Below are positions 26,730 through 33,623 of a stretch of 64,000 nt of DNA, one piece after another (positions within the stretch are counted from its first letter, which is position 1; the number at the start of each line of letters is the position of its first letter). Origin of the DNA: Desulfurispora thermophila DSM 16022 (GTDB lineage: Bacteria; Bacillota; Desulfotomaculia; Desulfotomaculales; Desulfurisporaceae). The notes below the pieces were generated by a model, which worked only from the letters and a program-made list of their open reading frames with translations, was not told the origin of the DNA and did not search any database. Both the position numbers and the translations under genes were made by a program. The stretch is from contig NZ_AQWN01000006.1 in assembly GCF_000376385.1 (NCBI RefSeq), forward strand, positions 152,718 to 216,717, in the 5' to 3' direction.

Positions 26730-27614
26730 TTACACCTTGTCCGGCTCATTCTTGCCCAGAATGCCGCTGGGCCTTATTAATAGTACAAGAATTAAAATAA
26801 AGAAGGCAATCGCATCCCTGAGCTGAGAAGAAAGAAAGGCCGAGGTAAGTGTTTCCACCTGTCCCATAATAATAGCACCCAGCACGGCACCCGGAATAAT
26901 GCCGATGCCACCCAGCACCGCAGCCGTAAAAGCCTTCAGACCGGGCATAATGCCCATAAAGGGATGAATTTGCGGATAGGCAATGGCATAGAGAACCCCG
27001 CCCACCGCTGCAAAAGCCGAACCAATGGCAAAGGTAATGGAGATGGTGTTATCCACGTTCACACCCATAAGTCTGGCCGCATTGTGGTCTACGGAAACTG
27101 TCCGCATGGCCATACCGATCTTGGTCCGGTAGACAATGAACTGCAGAGCCAGCAGCATGAGCACCACTACTACAGCAATCATCACCTGAATGTTGGTGAT
27201 GGTTACACCAAACACCTCCCATCGCACTTCCTCGAACGGACGCTGCACAACGCGAAAATTGGGACCAAAAACAAATTTCAAGCTGCCAAAATACTCCAGA
27301 AAAAGCGAAACACCCAGCGCACTGATCAGGGCGGCAATCTTGGGCGCGTAACGCAAGGGCCGGTAGGCAATGCGCTCAATAGTCACACCCAGGATGGCAC
27401 ACACCACCACCGCGTTTACAATAGCTACGGGCAACGGCAGCCCCCAGTGCTGAAAGCCAAAATAGCCGATAAAGGCCCCCACCATGAACACGTCACCATG
27501 GGCAAAGTTGATCAGCTTAACCACACCGTAAACCATGGTATAACCCAGGGCAATCAGGGCGTACATCAAACCCAGCTGCAATCCGTTGATGATCTGGTCC
27601 AAGACGTGTTCCAA
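26730..27614 (-). CDS. livH: Branched-chain amino-acid type ABC transporter permease LivH (operon 2)
   Basis: 294 residues from TTG 27614, where GGGGGGAG stands 7 bases upstream and the sequence LEHVLDQIINGLQLGLMYAL aligns with family starts. The longer frame to 27668 has no ribosome site. NFAHGDVFMVGAFIG and SVDHNAARLMGVNVDNTI are the expected signatures. Confidence 0.9.
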   Translation of the reverse strand: MEHVLDQIINGLQLGLMYALIALGYTMVYGVVKLINFAHGDVFMVGAFIGYFGFQHWGLPLPVAIVNAVVVCAILGVTIERIAYRPLRYAPKIAALISALGVSLFLEYFGSLKFVFGPNFRVVQRPFEEVRWEVFGVTITNIQVMIAVVVVLMLLALQFIVYRTKIGMAMRTVSVDHNAARLMGVNVDNTISITFAIGSAFAAVGGVLYAIAYPQIHPFMGIMPGLKAFTAAVLGGIGIIPGAVLGAIIMGQVETLTSAFLSSQLRDAIAFFILILVLLIRPSGILGKNEPDKV

Positions 27615-27689
27615 ACCTGAATCTCCCCCCAGCGCAAAATAATGGGCAGGGAGGGTGCCGGGCCACACCCTCCCCGCAAGTGATAACCG

Positions 27690-28859
27690 TTACGGGGTAA
27701 CAGTAGCAACGTACTTATAAGTTTTATCAGGTTGCACCTGCAGGATAACAGCAGCTTTAATCGGGTTACCATCCTTGTCAATGGTAATTTTGCCACTCAC
27801 AGCGGGGAAGTCCTTGGTATTCTGCAGAGCTTCCTTAATCTTTTCAGGGTCGTTGCTGTTGGCCGTCTTGATGGCGTTCAGCATCAGGTTGGTGGCGTCG
27901 TAGCCCAGGGTGGCCAGCGCATCGGGCACGCTGCCGTACTTGGCCTTGTACTCTTCCACAAACTTCTTCACTTCGGGCCGCGGATCGTCAGCCGAGTAGT
28001 GGTTGGTGAAGTAACCGCCGGCCATAGTGGCAAAGTCCAGATCCTTGGGCGAATCCCAGCCGTCGCCGCCCAGGAAGATGGCCTTAATGCCCTTCTCGCG
28101 AGCCTGCTTGCCAATCAGACTGACCTTCTGATAATAGTCGGGCAGGTAGAGAATATCCGGGTTTTTGGCTGCAATCTTGGTCAACACCGCGCTGAAGTCG
28201 GTGTCGTCCTTGGAGTAAGCCAGAAACTCAACAACCTGGCCGCCGCCCTTTTCAAAGCTTTCCTTGAAAACATTGGCTAACCCGATGGTATAGTCATTAC
28301 CCTGGTCATACAGCACAGCCGCTGTCTTCTTTTTCAGATTTTCCAGAGCGAATTTGGCCGCTACAGCGCCCTGGAAGGGGTCGATGAAGCAGGCCCGGAA
28401 GGCATACTCCTTGCGTTTGCCATTGTCCACGGTCACTTTGGGGTTGGTGGCCGTGTTGGTCAGCATAGGAATCTTCTGGCTGTTGCACAGCTCACTGACC
28501 GGGATGGTGGTTTTGGATGTGAGCGGACCAATAATGCAATTGACCTTGTCCTGCGAAATCAACTTGGTGGCTACGTTAACAGCTTCGGTGGCGTCATTGC
28601 GGTCATCGGCAATCACATACTCAATTTTGTAGTCGCCCGCTTTCATGCCGGCCTGTTCCAGGGCCAGTTTGAAAGCATTCTGGGTGGATTCACCAAATGT
28701 CTTCACATCACCCGTCAGAGGGGTAATCAAACCGATTTTTACAACCTTTTCGCCGCCTTCACCCGCACTTTTATTGCTGGCCGCCCCACCGCAGCCTGTT
28801 ACCACCAGAGCTACCGCCAGCAAAGCTACCAGTAATAAATAAACCTTTCTGTTTTTCAC
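27690..28859 (-). CDS. livK: Substrate-binding lipoprotein LivK (operon 2)
   Basis: 389 residues from GTG 28859. An ATG at 28865 is only one base from AAGGAGG, so the GTG seven bases away is the better start. Signal peptide with lipobox (LLAVALVVTGCGGAASNK). The mature part has the Leu/Ile/Val-binding opening VKIGLITPLTGDVKTFGES. It differs substantially from the operon 1 binding protein, so the two transporters may take different substrates. Confidence 0.9.
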   Translation of the reverse strand: MKNRKVYLLLVALLAVALVVTGCGGAASNKSAGEGGEKVVKIGLITPLTGDVKTFGESTQNAFKLALEQAGMKAGDYKIEYVIADDRNDATEAVNVATKLISQDKVNCIIGPLTSKTTIPVSELCNSQKIPMLTNTATNPKVTVDNGKRKEYAFRACFIDPFQGAVAAKFALENLKKKTAAVLYDQGNDYTIGLANVFKESFEKGGGQVVEFLAYSKDDTDFSAVLTKIAAKNPDILYLPDYYQKVSLIGKQAREKGIKAIFLGGDGWDSPKDLDFATMAGGYFTNHYSADDPRPEVKKFVEEYKAKYGSVPDALATLGYDATNLMLNAIKTANSNDPEKIKEALQNTKDFPAVSGKITIDKDGNPIKAAVILQVQPDKTYKYVATVTP

Positions 28860-29038
28860 ACACATACCTCCTTAAAAGTTCGCAATCGCCAAAAAACCGC
28901 AATACTCCAGATTGTACCCTATACGCTTGCTGTTTTTCACCTCCCTGTCTTTGTCCCACCTGCTAATCTTCCCCGTCCACTTAAAACGCGGCCTCTAGCA
29001 AAAGCGGGAAAACATACTGCAAGTCACAAGATTAACAG

Positions 29039-29056
29039 TTGTTAATAATTCAACAA
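29039..29056. promoter_or_regulatory. Rex-like operator in the liv operon 2 leader
   Basis: TTGTTAATAATTCAACAA differs by one base from the clostridial-type Rex consensus TTGTTAA-N4-TTAACAA. Rex is an NADH/NAD+-sensing repressor. The site lies about 45-60 bases after the predicted transcript start. No rex gene is in the window, so this is inference. Confidence 0.35.
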
Positions 29057-29107
29057 ATATAACAAAATTCCTGCTACTTAAGACATGCTCCCATAATTGA
29101 TTAACTA

Positions 29108-29136
29108 ATTATAATTTATCGTCCTGATATTACCAA
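29108..29136 (-). promoter_or_regulatory. Sigma-A type promoter for liv operon 2
   Basis: On the minus strand TTGGTA (29136-29131) and TATAAT (29113-29108) are 17 bases apart. The -35 matches four of six consensus bases and the -10 matches all six. Confidence 0.5.
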
Positions 29137-29160
29137 AAATCCATCTAATGTTAACATTTA

Positions 29161-29763
29161 TTAACAAATATAGTTTCTAATTTTTAGTTCCACCCCGTAG
29201 CGATTTGCTATACATTGACATTCTGCCAGATCAACACCGGGCCAGTTTACCACAGACAATACCACCCTGGGTATTAAACCTGCGCATTCTTCTATAAAAC
29301 TCAACATAGCTTGATATGCTTTTTCTTTATAGAACGGCCGGCATATTTTTATATACTCTTCCGGTCTATGAGCATTCAAACTAATATTGATGCATTCCAC
29401 GTTACCGAACAGTGTCCTGGCCAGATCCCCGTTATACCAGAGCCGTACCTGGCCATTGGTATTAATTCTCACTTTACCCCCCTTCTCTTTAATCACTCCA
29501 GCTACCTGCCCCACCAACTCGGGACGGAGCAAGGGTTCGCCATAACCACAAAAAACAACTTCCTCATACCGGGTGGGATCTCCTATTCTTTGCACCAGCT
29601 CGGCAAAGCCCGGCTCGCGGCTGAGCCAGAGATTGTAACCCACTCCCCTTTGACTCTGCCGGATACAAAAAACGCAATTGTTGGTGCAGCGGTTGGTTAT
29701 GTTGAGATACAAATTATTACCAATTTGGTAGACAAAGTTTTCACCCGCCGGCTGTTTTTGCAT
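29161..29763 (-). CDS. Radical SAM protein, TatD-associated type
   Basis: 200 residues from ATG 29763 (AAAGGA 7 bases upstream). The CTNNCVFC motif near residue 25 supplies the three cysteines of the radical SAM [4Fe-4S] cluster, followed by FCGYGEPLL and an INTNGQ strand typical of the fold. It is short, and the C-terminal part ends in a lone cysteine. Length and motifs resemble the small radical SAM family found next to tatD genes, but there is no tatD here. The substrate is unknown. Confidence 0.75.
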   Translation of the reverse strand: MQKQPAGENFVYQIGNNLYLNITNRCTNNCVFCIRQSQRGVGYNLWLSREPGFAELVQRIGDPTRYEEVVFCGYGEPLLRPELVGQVAGVIKEKGGKVRINTNGQVRLWYNGDLARTLFGNVECINISLNAHRPEEYIKICRPFYKEKAYQAMLSFIEECAGLIPRVVLSVVNWPGVDLAECQCIANRYGVELKIRNYIC

Positions 29764-29778
29764 AACCATTTCCTTTCT

Positions 29779-29824
29779 AAAATAAAAATGCATTAAATTT
29801 TTTCCAGATAAAATAAAAATGCAT
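29779..29824. repeat. 15-base direct repeat in a divergent promoter region
   Basis: AAAATAAAAATGCAT occurs at 29779-29793 and again at 29810-29824, 31 bases apart (about three helical turns). It lies between the start of the radical SAM gene (minus) and the membrane gene (plus), so it could be a regulator site shared by both. Confidence 0.6.
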
Positions 29825-29901
29825 ATACCTTTCCTGTCATTAATATTGTTATTGCAACATGACCATTGCCACTTTTCCAATCCCAGGGAGGTGCTAATCA
29901 G

Positions 29902-30288
29902 GTGGAAAACAAACCGGGAGTCAGTTTAAGCATTGCTGCCATTTTCAAGGGTTTACTCTACACATTTGCCACCATTTTACTGGGCACCATCATTTTGGCC
30001 ATCCTTTTCTTTCTCACCAACTGGCCGGAAAGCTACCTGTATTATGCCGGTCTCTTCATACTGACCATAGGCTGCGCCACAGGGGGTTTTACCGCCGCCC
30101 GGCAAAGCGGCCAGCGCGGGCTGGCCCACGGGCTGGCTGTAACCTTGCTGGCCTTGCTGCTCATCTGGTTTTTGGCCCTGTCCCTCTGGCCGGGCGATTT
30201 ATCTTACCGGAGCTGGCTGGGAAGGCTTGTCGCCTGCGCCCTGGGAGGCAGCGCCGGTGGCATTGCCGGTGTGGGAAAGGCCCGCTAG
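29902..30288 (+). CDS. Small integral membrane protein (TIGR04086-like)
   Basis: 128 residues from GTG 29902, with GGGAGGTG about 9 bases upstream. Four hydrophobic segments are visible, separated by short charged loops (for example GFTAARQSGQRGLAHG). Size and pattern fit the TIGR04086 membrane family found in spore-forming Firmicutes. No function is known for that family. The 3' end overlaps the convergent phosphatase gene by 4 bases. Confidence 0.65.
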   Translation: MENKPGVSLSIAAIFKGLLYTFATILLGTIILAILFFLTNWPESYLYYAGLFILTIGCATGGFTAARQSGQRGLAHGLAVTLLALLLIWFLALSLWPGDLSYRSWLGRLVACALGGSAGGIAGVGKAR

Positions 30289-31445
30289 TGATGCTCAACA
30301 ATAACTTCCTTGCCATATGTTTTCAGCAGTTCGACCAAATCGTCAATCACCCTTTGCTTATAAGCAAAAAGAGATGGTATCTGCGGTGCTAGCTGAGCCG
30401 GATTTACGGCTGTACCAACAAGGAAGTGTATCTTATCCGCCCATAAGAGTTGCATCACCAACCTGGACGCTCCATCACGACAGCCGGACAAATTTTGCAT
30501 TTTGGCATTTTGTCGCAAAAGTTCCAGCGCATAGGCCAGTGTCAGCGTACCTTCCGTCACCAGGTCAATGCCCGGCAAAATGCCCAGCGGGGGTACCCGG
30601 CTATCGGTAGATGACAGATCTACCAGCACTTCCTGCCCCAGGAAGCGCCCCACCATATTACCCGTACTGCCCCCGCAAACTATTTTCCGCCCGCCGGAGT
30701 GCAAAAGCTTTTCCACGACCTCCCGGTCCCGTGTGGTATCGGCCGGCGGTCCCACCAGCAGGGTGAGCAAGCGGGGCAGGCGTGCTTTCACCACTACAAC
30801 AGAAGCATCGTCACCGGGTTTTCCACCATACAGGTTGTGGCAAAGGCTGACAATCTCTCCCACCCAGGCGCCGGCATCCTTGTCACTTTCTCCCAGCTGA
30901 CACAAAAAGCTGCTCAAGCGTTCGTGTCCCCAGCCCATATTGAATACTCCGCCAATTCCGGCATGCAGTATACCGTCACTGACCAGAACAATCCAGTCGC
31001 CGTCCTCCAGCGTGAAGTAGGCTTCCGCCACTTTTTTATCGCTGATCACCCGTTCCTGTCGCTCAATGCGGCGCAAACATCCAGCACGGCCCACAATGGC
31101 CTGCGGCGTGTCATATTCAGCCAAATAAACCTGTCCATCTTCCCGGATACTCAGAATAGCAAAAGTGCTGTATGCCAGATGGCGCACCTTGCAAATCGGC
31201 AGGGTATAGAGCAATGTTTCTATAACCTCGTCCACTTTGCCCCCCATTTTGAACATGGTGGAAGCGGTTTTCACGGTTAAACAGGAGAGAATATTGGCCT
31301 TCACGCCGCTGCCCAGCCCATCGGAAAGGACAACAATCTTGCCATCGACAGTGGGAACAACTTCTACGCTATCGCCGCACAGCTCCTCGCCCGCTTTGGT
31401 CAATTGCTGCCAGGCCACATCCAAAAAATAGCGCATAACTCTCAC
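30285..31445 (-). CDS. SpoIIE-type (PPM/PP2C-like) serine phosphatase, hydrogenase-linked
   Basis: 386 residues. The N-terminal ~210 residues form a SpoIIE/PP2C-fold phosphatase with the metal aspartates in VLSDGLGSG (near 40), VLVSDGILHAG (near 155) and GKPGDDASVVVV (near 210). No membrane segment, unlike SpoIIE itself. The C-terminal ~170 residues (LLVGPPADTTRDREVVEKLL onward) are not recognised. Its start overlaps the stop of the sensory hydrogenase gene at 31442, so the two are translationally coupled. It probably dephosphorylates a target protein in response to the hydrogenase-like sensor; the target is unknown. The start is GTG 31445 or ATG 31436. Confidence 0.8.
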   Translation of the reverse strand: MRVMRYFLDVAWQQLTKAGEELCGDSVEVVPTVDGKIVVLSDGLGSGVKANILSCLTVKTASTMFKMGGKVDEVIETLLYTLPICKVRHLAYSTFAILSIREDGQVYLAEYDTPQAIVGRAGCLRRIERQERVISDKKVAEAYFTLEDGDWIVLVSDGILHAGIGGVFNMGWGHERLSSFLCQLGESDKDAGAWVGEIVSLCHNLYGGKPGDDASVVVVKARLPRLLTLLVGPPADTTRDREVVEKLLHSGGRKIVCGGSTGNMVGRFLGQEVLVDLSSTDSRVPPLGILPGIDLVTEGTLTLAYALELLRQNAKMQNLSGCRDGASRLVMQLLWADKIHFLVGTAVNPAQLAPQIPSLFAYKQRVIDDLVELLKTYGKEVIVEHH

Positions 31446-33175
31446 TGTTCCTTCATTAAGTTAATTAATTTACTGAGCAACATTTTGGTTTCCGCCGTGG
31501 TTTCACCCAGCAGGCCAGCTATCTCCTGCGCTACCTTCATCTGTTTCTCAATAACCGCCTGGGCGCGTTCAATAGTTTGGCTGCGTACCTGGGCCAGTTG
31601 TTCCTTGTGTTTTTCCTCGTCGGTAATATCGACAATTATACAGACGATGATCTTCTCCCTTTCCACAGGAAAGAGCACCTGTCTTGTGACCATACCCTGC
31701 GCCAGGCGGCACTGCACATTGAGCAGGGTTTTGCTTTCCAGCACCTGTTCAAAAAATTGCGGTGCCAGTATGAACGAAATGTGTTTGCCAGCAACATCTT
31801 TGTTCGTGCAGTTAAACATTTTTTCCGCGGCCGGATTTATCTCCAATAATCGCAGTTTGTAATCCACAATCACCACACCGTTGGGCATGGAACTCAAAAC
31901 CAGATTGGAGAGGGATTCCGCCCTTTTGCGCATATAAGGCATACACATCTGCACTTCCGCCATGCCGTGGTAGACCGCTACCGCCTTGTCCCGGCAGCTA
32001 TTATAGCCGCAGGCACCACAGTTGAGCTCATCGGCCTCGGTGTACTTGCCCGTCTGAGCCAGGATATCCCTTATTTCCTGTTCGGAAGGATTGGGTAAGG
32101 ACAATTTTTTGTTAGTGAAACTCCGCCTCAATAAATCTGCCGGCAGTTCGGGTCGGGACAGGCAGGCAAAACTGCAGGTTTCATCAGTCGAAAGCAGGCA
32201 ACTGCGGTAGTAAGCCTGGATTTTCTGTCGCTTGACATAAATATCGTCACCGGTCACCGACAGCGGACCGCTAATACACCCTCCATTGCAGGCCAACAGT
32301 TCCATCAAGTATGGCGGGTGATCGATGAATCCGCCCTGCAAGTGTTGTAAAAATTCCCAGCAATTCTTGAGCCCGGTAACGGTGATCACCTTGCTCTCCA
32401 GTATATCGGTGCTGGGCGCAATGGTACGCAACATCCCGCCATCAACCGGATAAAGGCGGGCCAGAGCTGGTTGTGGACCGTCAAAACCGGCCTCCTCACA
32501 ATCTTCTTCGCACAAGCACTCCGTCGTCAGCCACTCCCAAAGCTCCTGGAATCCCATCACCTCATCAACTGCACCGGCCAGTTCCGGACAGGTAATTTCT
32601 GCTTTTTTGGCAATGCAGGGACCGATAAACACCACTTTATGATCGGGCAGAAGCCGTTTCAAATAGCGGCCGTGCGCAATCATGGGCGAAACCAGCGGCG
32701 CCAGATAAGGAATTAAATCGGGAAAATGTTTTTCAATCAGGTTCACCACCACCGGACAGGCGCTGGATATATAAGGTTGTTTAAAACCCAGCTCCTTGTG
32801 CGCTGCGGAAACCATTTCCGCCCCCAGTGATGTTTCGGAAACATAAGCAAAACCCAGTTTTTTCAACATGCTCACCAGAGTGCGGGGACGACTGAGCGGC
32901 AAAGCCGCCGCAAAAGAAGGCGCCAGGCTTACCGCCACTTTCTCACCCGCCTTAAGCATTGCCCTAACCCGGTCCTGCGCGGGAGAGACTTTTTTGGCCT
33001 GTTGGGGGCATACCTGTACACACCGCCCATCCAGCACACAAATATCTTCAATGATCTGGGCGTAAAACTCCCCATTACCATTTTTGGATCTGATACTAAT
33101 TGCCTTTACCGGACAGGAACGGACACAGCGATAGCAATCGCGACAGCTGGCCTGATTGGTGATAATGGGAAACAC
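31442..33175 (-). CDS. Sensory-type [FeFe] hydrogenase (HydS-like) with PAS domain
   Basis: 577 residues. Two N-terminal ferredoxin motifs (CRDCYRCVRSCP and CVLDGRCVQVCP) are followed by an H-cluster domain whose three loops read SSACP (137-141), GPCIAKKAE (185-193) and LLACNGGCISG (294-303). The first loop has Ala where catalytic enzymes have the proton-channel Cys. The same substitution is known in the putative sensory group, so H2 turnover should be slow. A four-Cys domain (NCGACGYNSC and QMC, 386-411), a PAS domain (about 425-535) and a coiled-coil tail follow. There is no kinase domain. The start is GTG with GGAGG upstream. It probably senses H2 or redox state and signals to the coupled phosphatase. 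Confidence 0.85.
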   Translation of the reverse strand: MFPIITNQASCRDCYRCVRSCPVKAISIRSKNGNGEFYAQIIEDICVLDGRCVQVCPQQAKKVSPAQDRVRAMLKAGEKVAVSLAPSFAAALPLSRPRTLVSMLKKLGFAYVSETSLGAEMVSAAHKELGFKQPYISSACPVVVNLIEKHFPDLIPYLAPLVSPMIAHGRYLKRLLPDHKVVFIGPCIAKKAEITCPELAGAVDEVMGFQELWEWLTTECLCEEDCEEAGFDGPQPALARLYPVDGGMLRTIAPSTDILESKVITVTGLKNCWEFLQHLQGGFIDHPPYLMELLACNGGCISGPLSVTGDDIYVKRQKIQAYYRSCLLSTDETCSFACLSRPELPADLLRRSFTNKKLSLPNPSEQEIRDILAQTGKYTEADELNCGACGYNSCRDKAVAVYHGMAEVQMCMPYMRKRAESLSNLVLSSMPNGVVIVDYKLRLLEINPAAEKMFNCTNKDVAGKHISFILAPQFFEQVLESKTLLNVQCRLAQGMVTRQVLFPVEREKIIVCIIVDITDEEKHKEQLAQVRSQTIERAQAVIEKQMKVAQEIAGLLGETTAETKMLLSKLINLMKEQ

Positions 33176-33193
33176 GCTGTCACCCCCTCCGGT

Positions 33194-33448
33194 TTATTCC
33201 CCTCGCCTTACGCGGGGTAATATTTCCTCCTGGAAGAGCTGGCCCAGGTTTTCTTTATTCACTCCCGTATACACACAGTCGTCAATAGCCACTGTCACAC
33301 CGTGACTGCAATGCTCCATACAAAAACTGCCGGTAATTTTCACCTGCGCCTCCAACCGGTTCAGGGCAAGCAGTCGCTCCAACTCCTTCACCACGTCATA
33401 AGCGCCGCGAATAAAACATGAACTGCCCACACAAACCTTAATGATCAA
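33194..33448 (-). CDS. Stand-alone thioredoxin-fold [2Fe-2S] ferredoxin (NuoE C-terminal type)
   Basis: 84 residues from TTG 33448 (GGGAGG 9 bases upstream). Four cysteines in the order CVGSSC and FCMEHC bind a [2Fe-2S] cluster, as in the C-terminal half of NuoE/HydC. It is clearly homologous to the last ~80 residues of HydA (33624-35636), for example CVGSSCFIRGAYDVV against CVGTGCYLKGAYDVL. It sits 18 bases before the sensory hydrogenase gene and may pass electrons to it. Confidence 0.8.
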   Translation of the reverse strand: MIIKVCVGSSCFIRGAYDVVKELERLLALNRLEAQVKITGSFCMEHCSHGVTVAIDDCVYTGVNKENLGQLFQEEILPRVRRGE

Positions 33449-33473
33449 TTAACCCAACCTCCCGGCACAGGAG

Positions 33474-33570
33474 AATAAAAAATGCACTGCATAAACCGGA
33501 TCTGACGGGATAAACAGCATTTCGACAGTCGAGCTGCATTATCCTTCCCGTCCATCCGGCCAGGCAGTGC
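33474..33570 (-). terminator. Long hairpin terminator after hydA
   Basis: The 87 bases 33484-33570 are almost fully self-complementary in nested blocks: GCACTGC/GCAGTGC outside, then CCGGAT/ATCCGG, GACGGGA/TCCCGTC, GGATAA-type and GCTG/CAGC pairs inside. On the minus strand ATTTTTTATT follows. It separates the hydCBA operon from the downstream sensor genes. Confidence 0.7.
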
Positions 33571-33623
33571 CAATAACAGGGAGGTTAAAGGTTTATATCA
33601 ACAGGAGAGTTGGCTTAATATGC

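Larger units (their letters stand above)
28860..29160 (-). other. Leader and promoter region of liv operon 2
   Basis: No gene. It holds a promoter at 29108-29136 and a Rex-like palindrome at 29039-29056. The predicted 240-base leader contains a short GTG-initiated frame that I do not consider real. Confidence 0.6.

Noticed and set aside
28891..28959. Short GTG-initiated frame in the liv operon 2 leader
   Set aside because: The start codon abuts its putative ribosome site, and the frame simply ends next to the livK ribosome site; chance similarity to the livK start.
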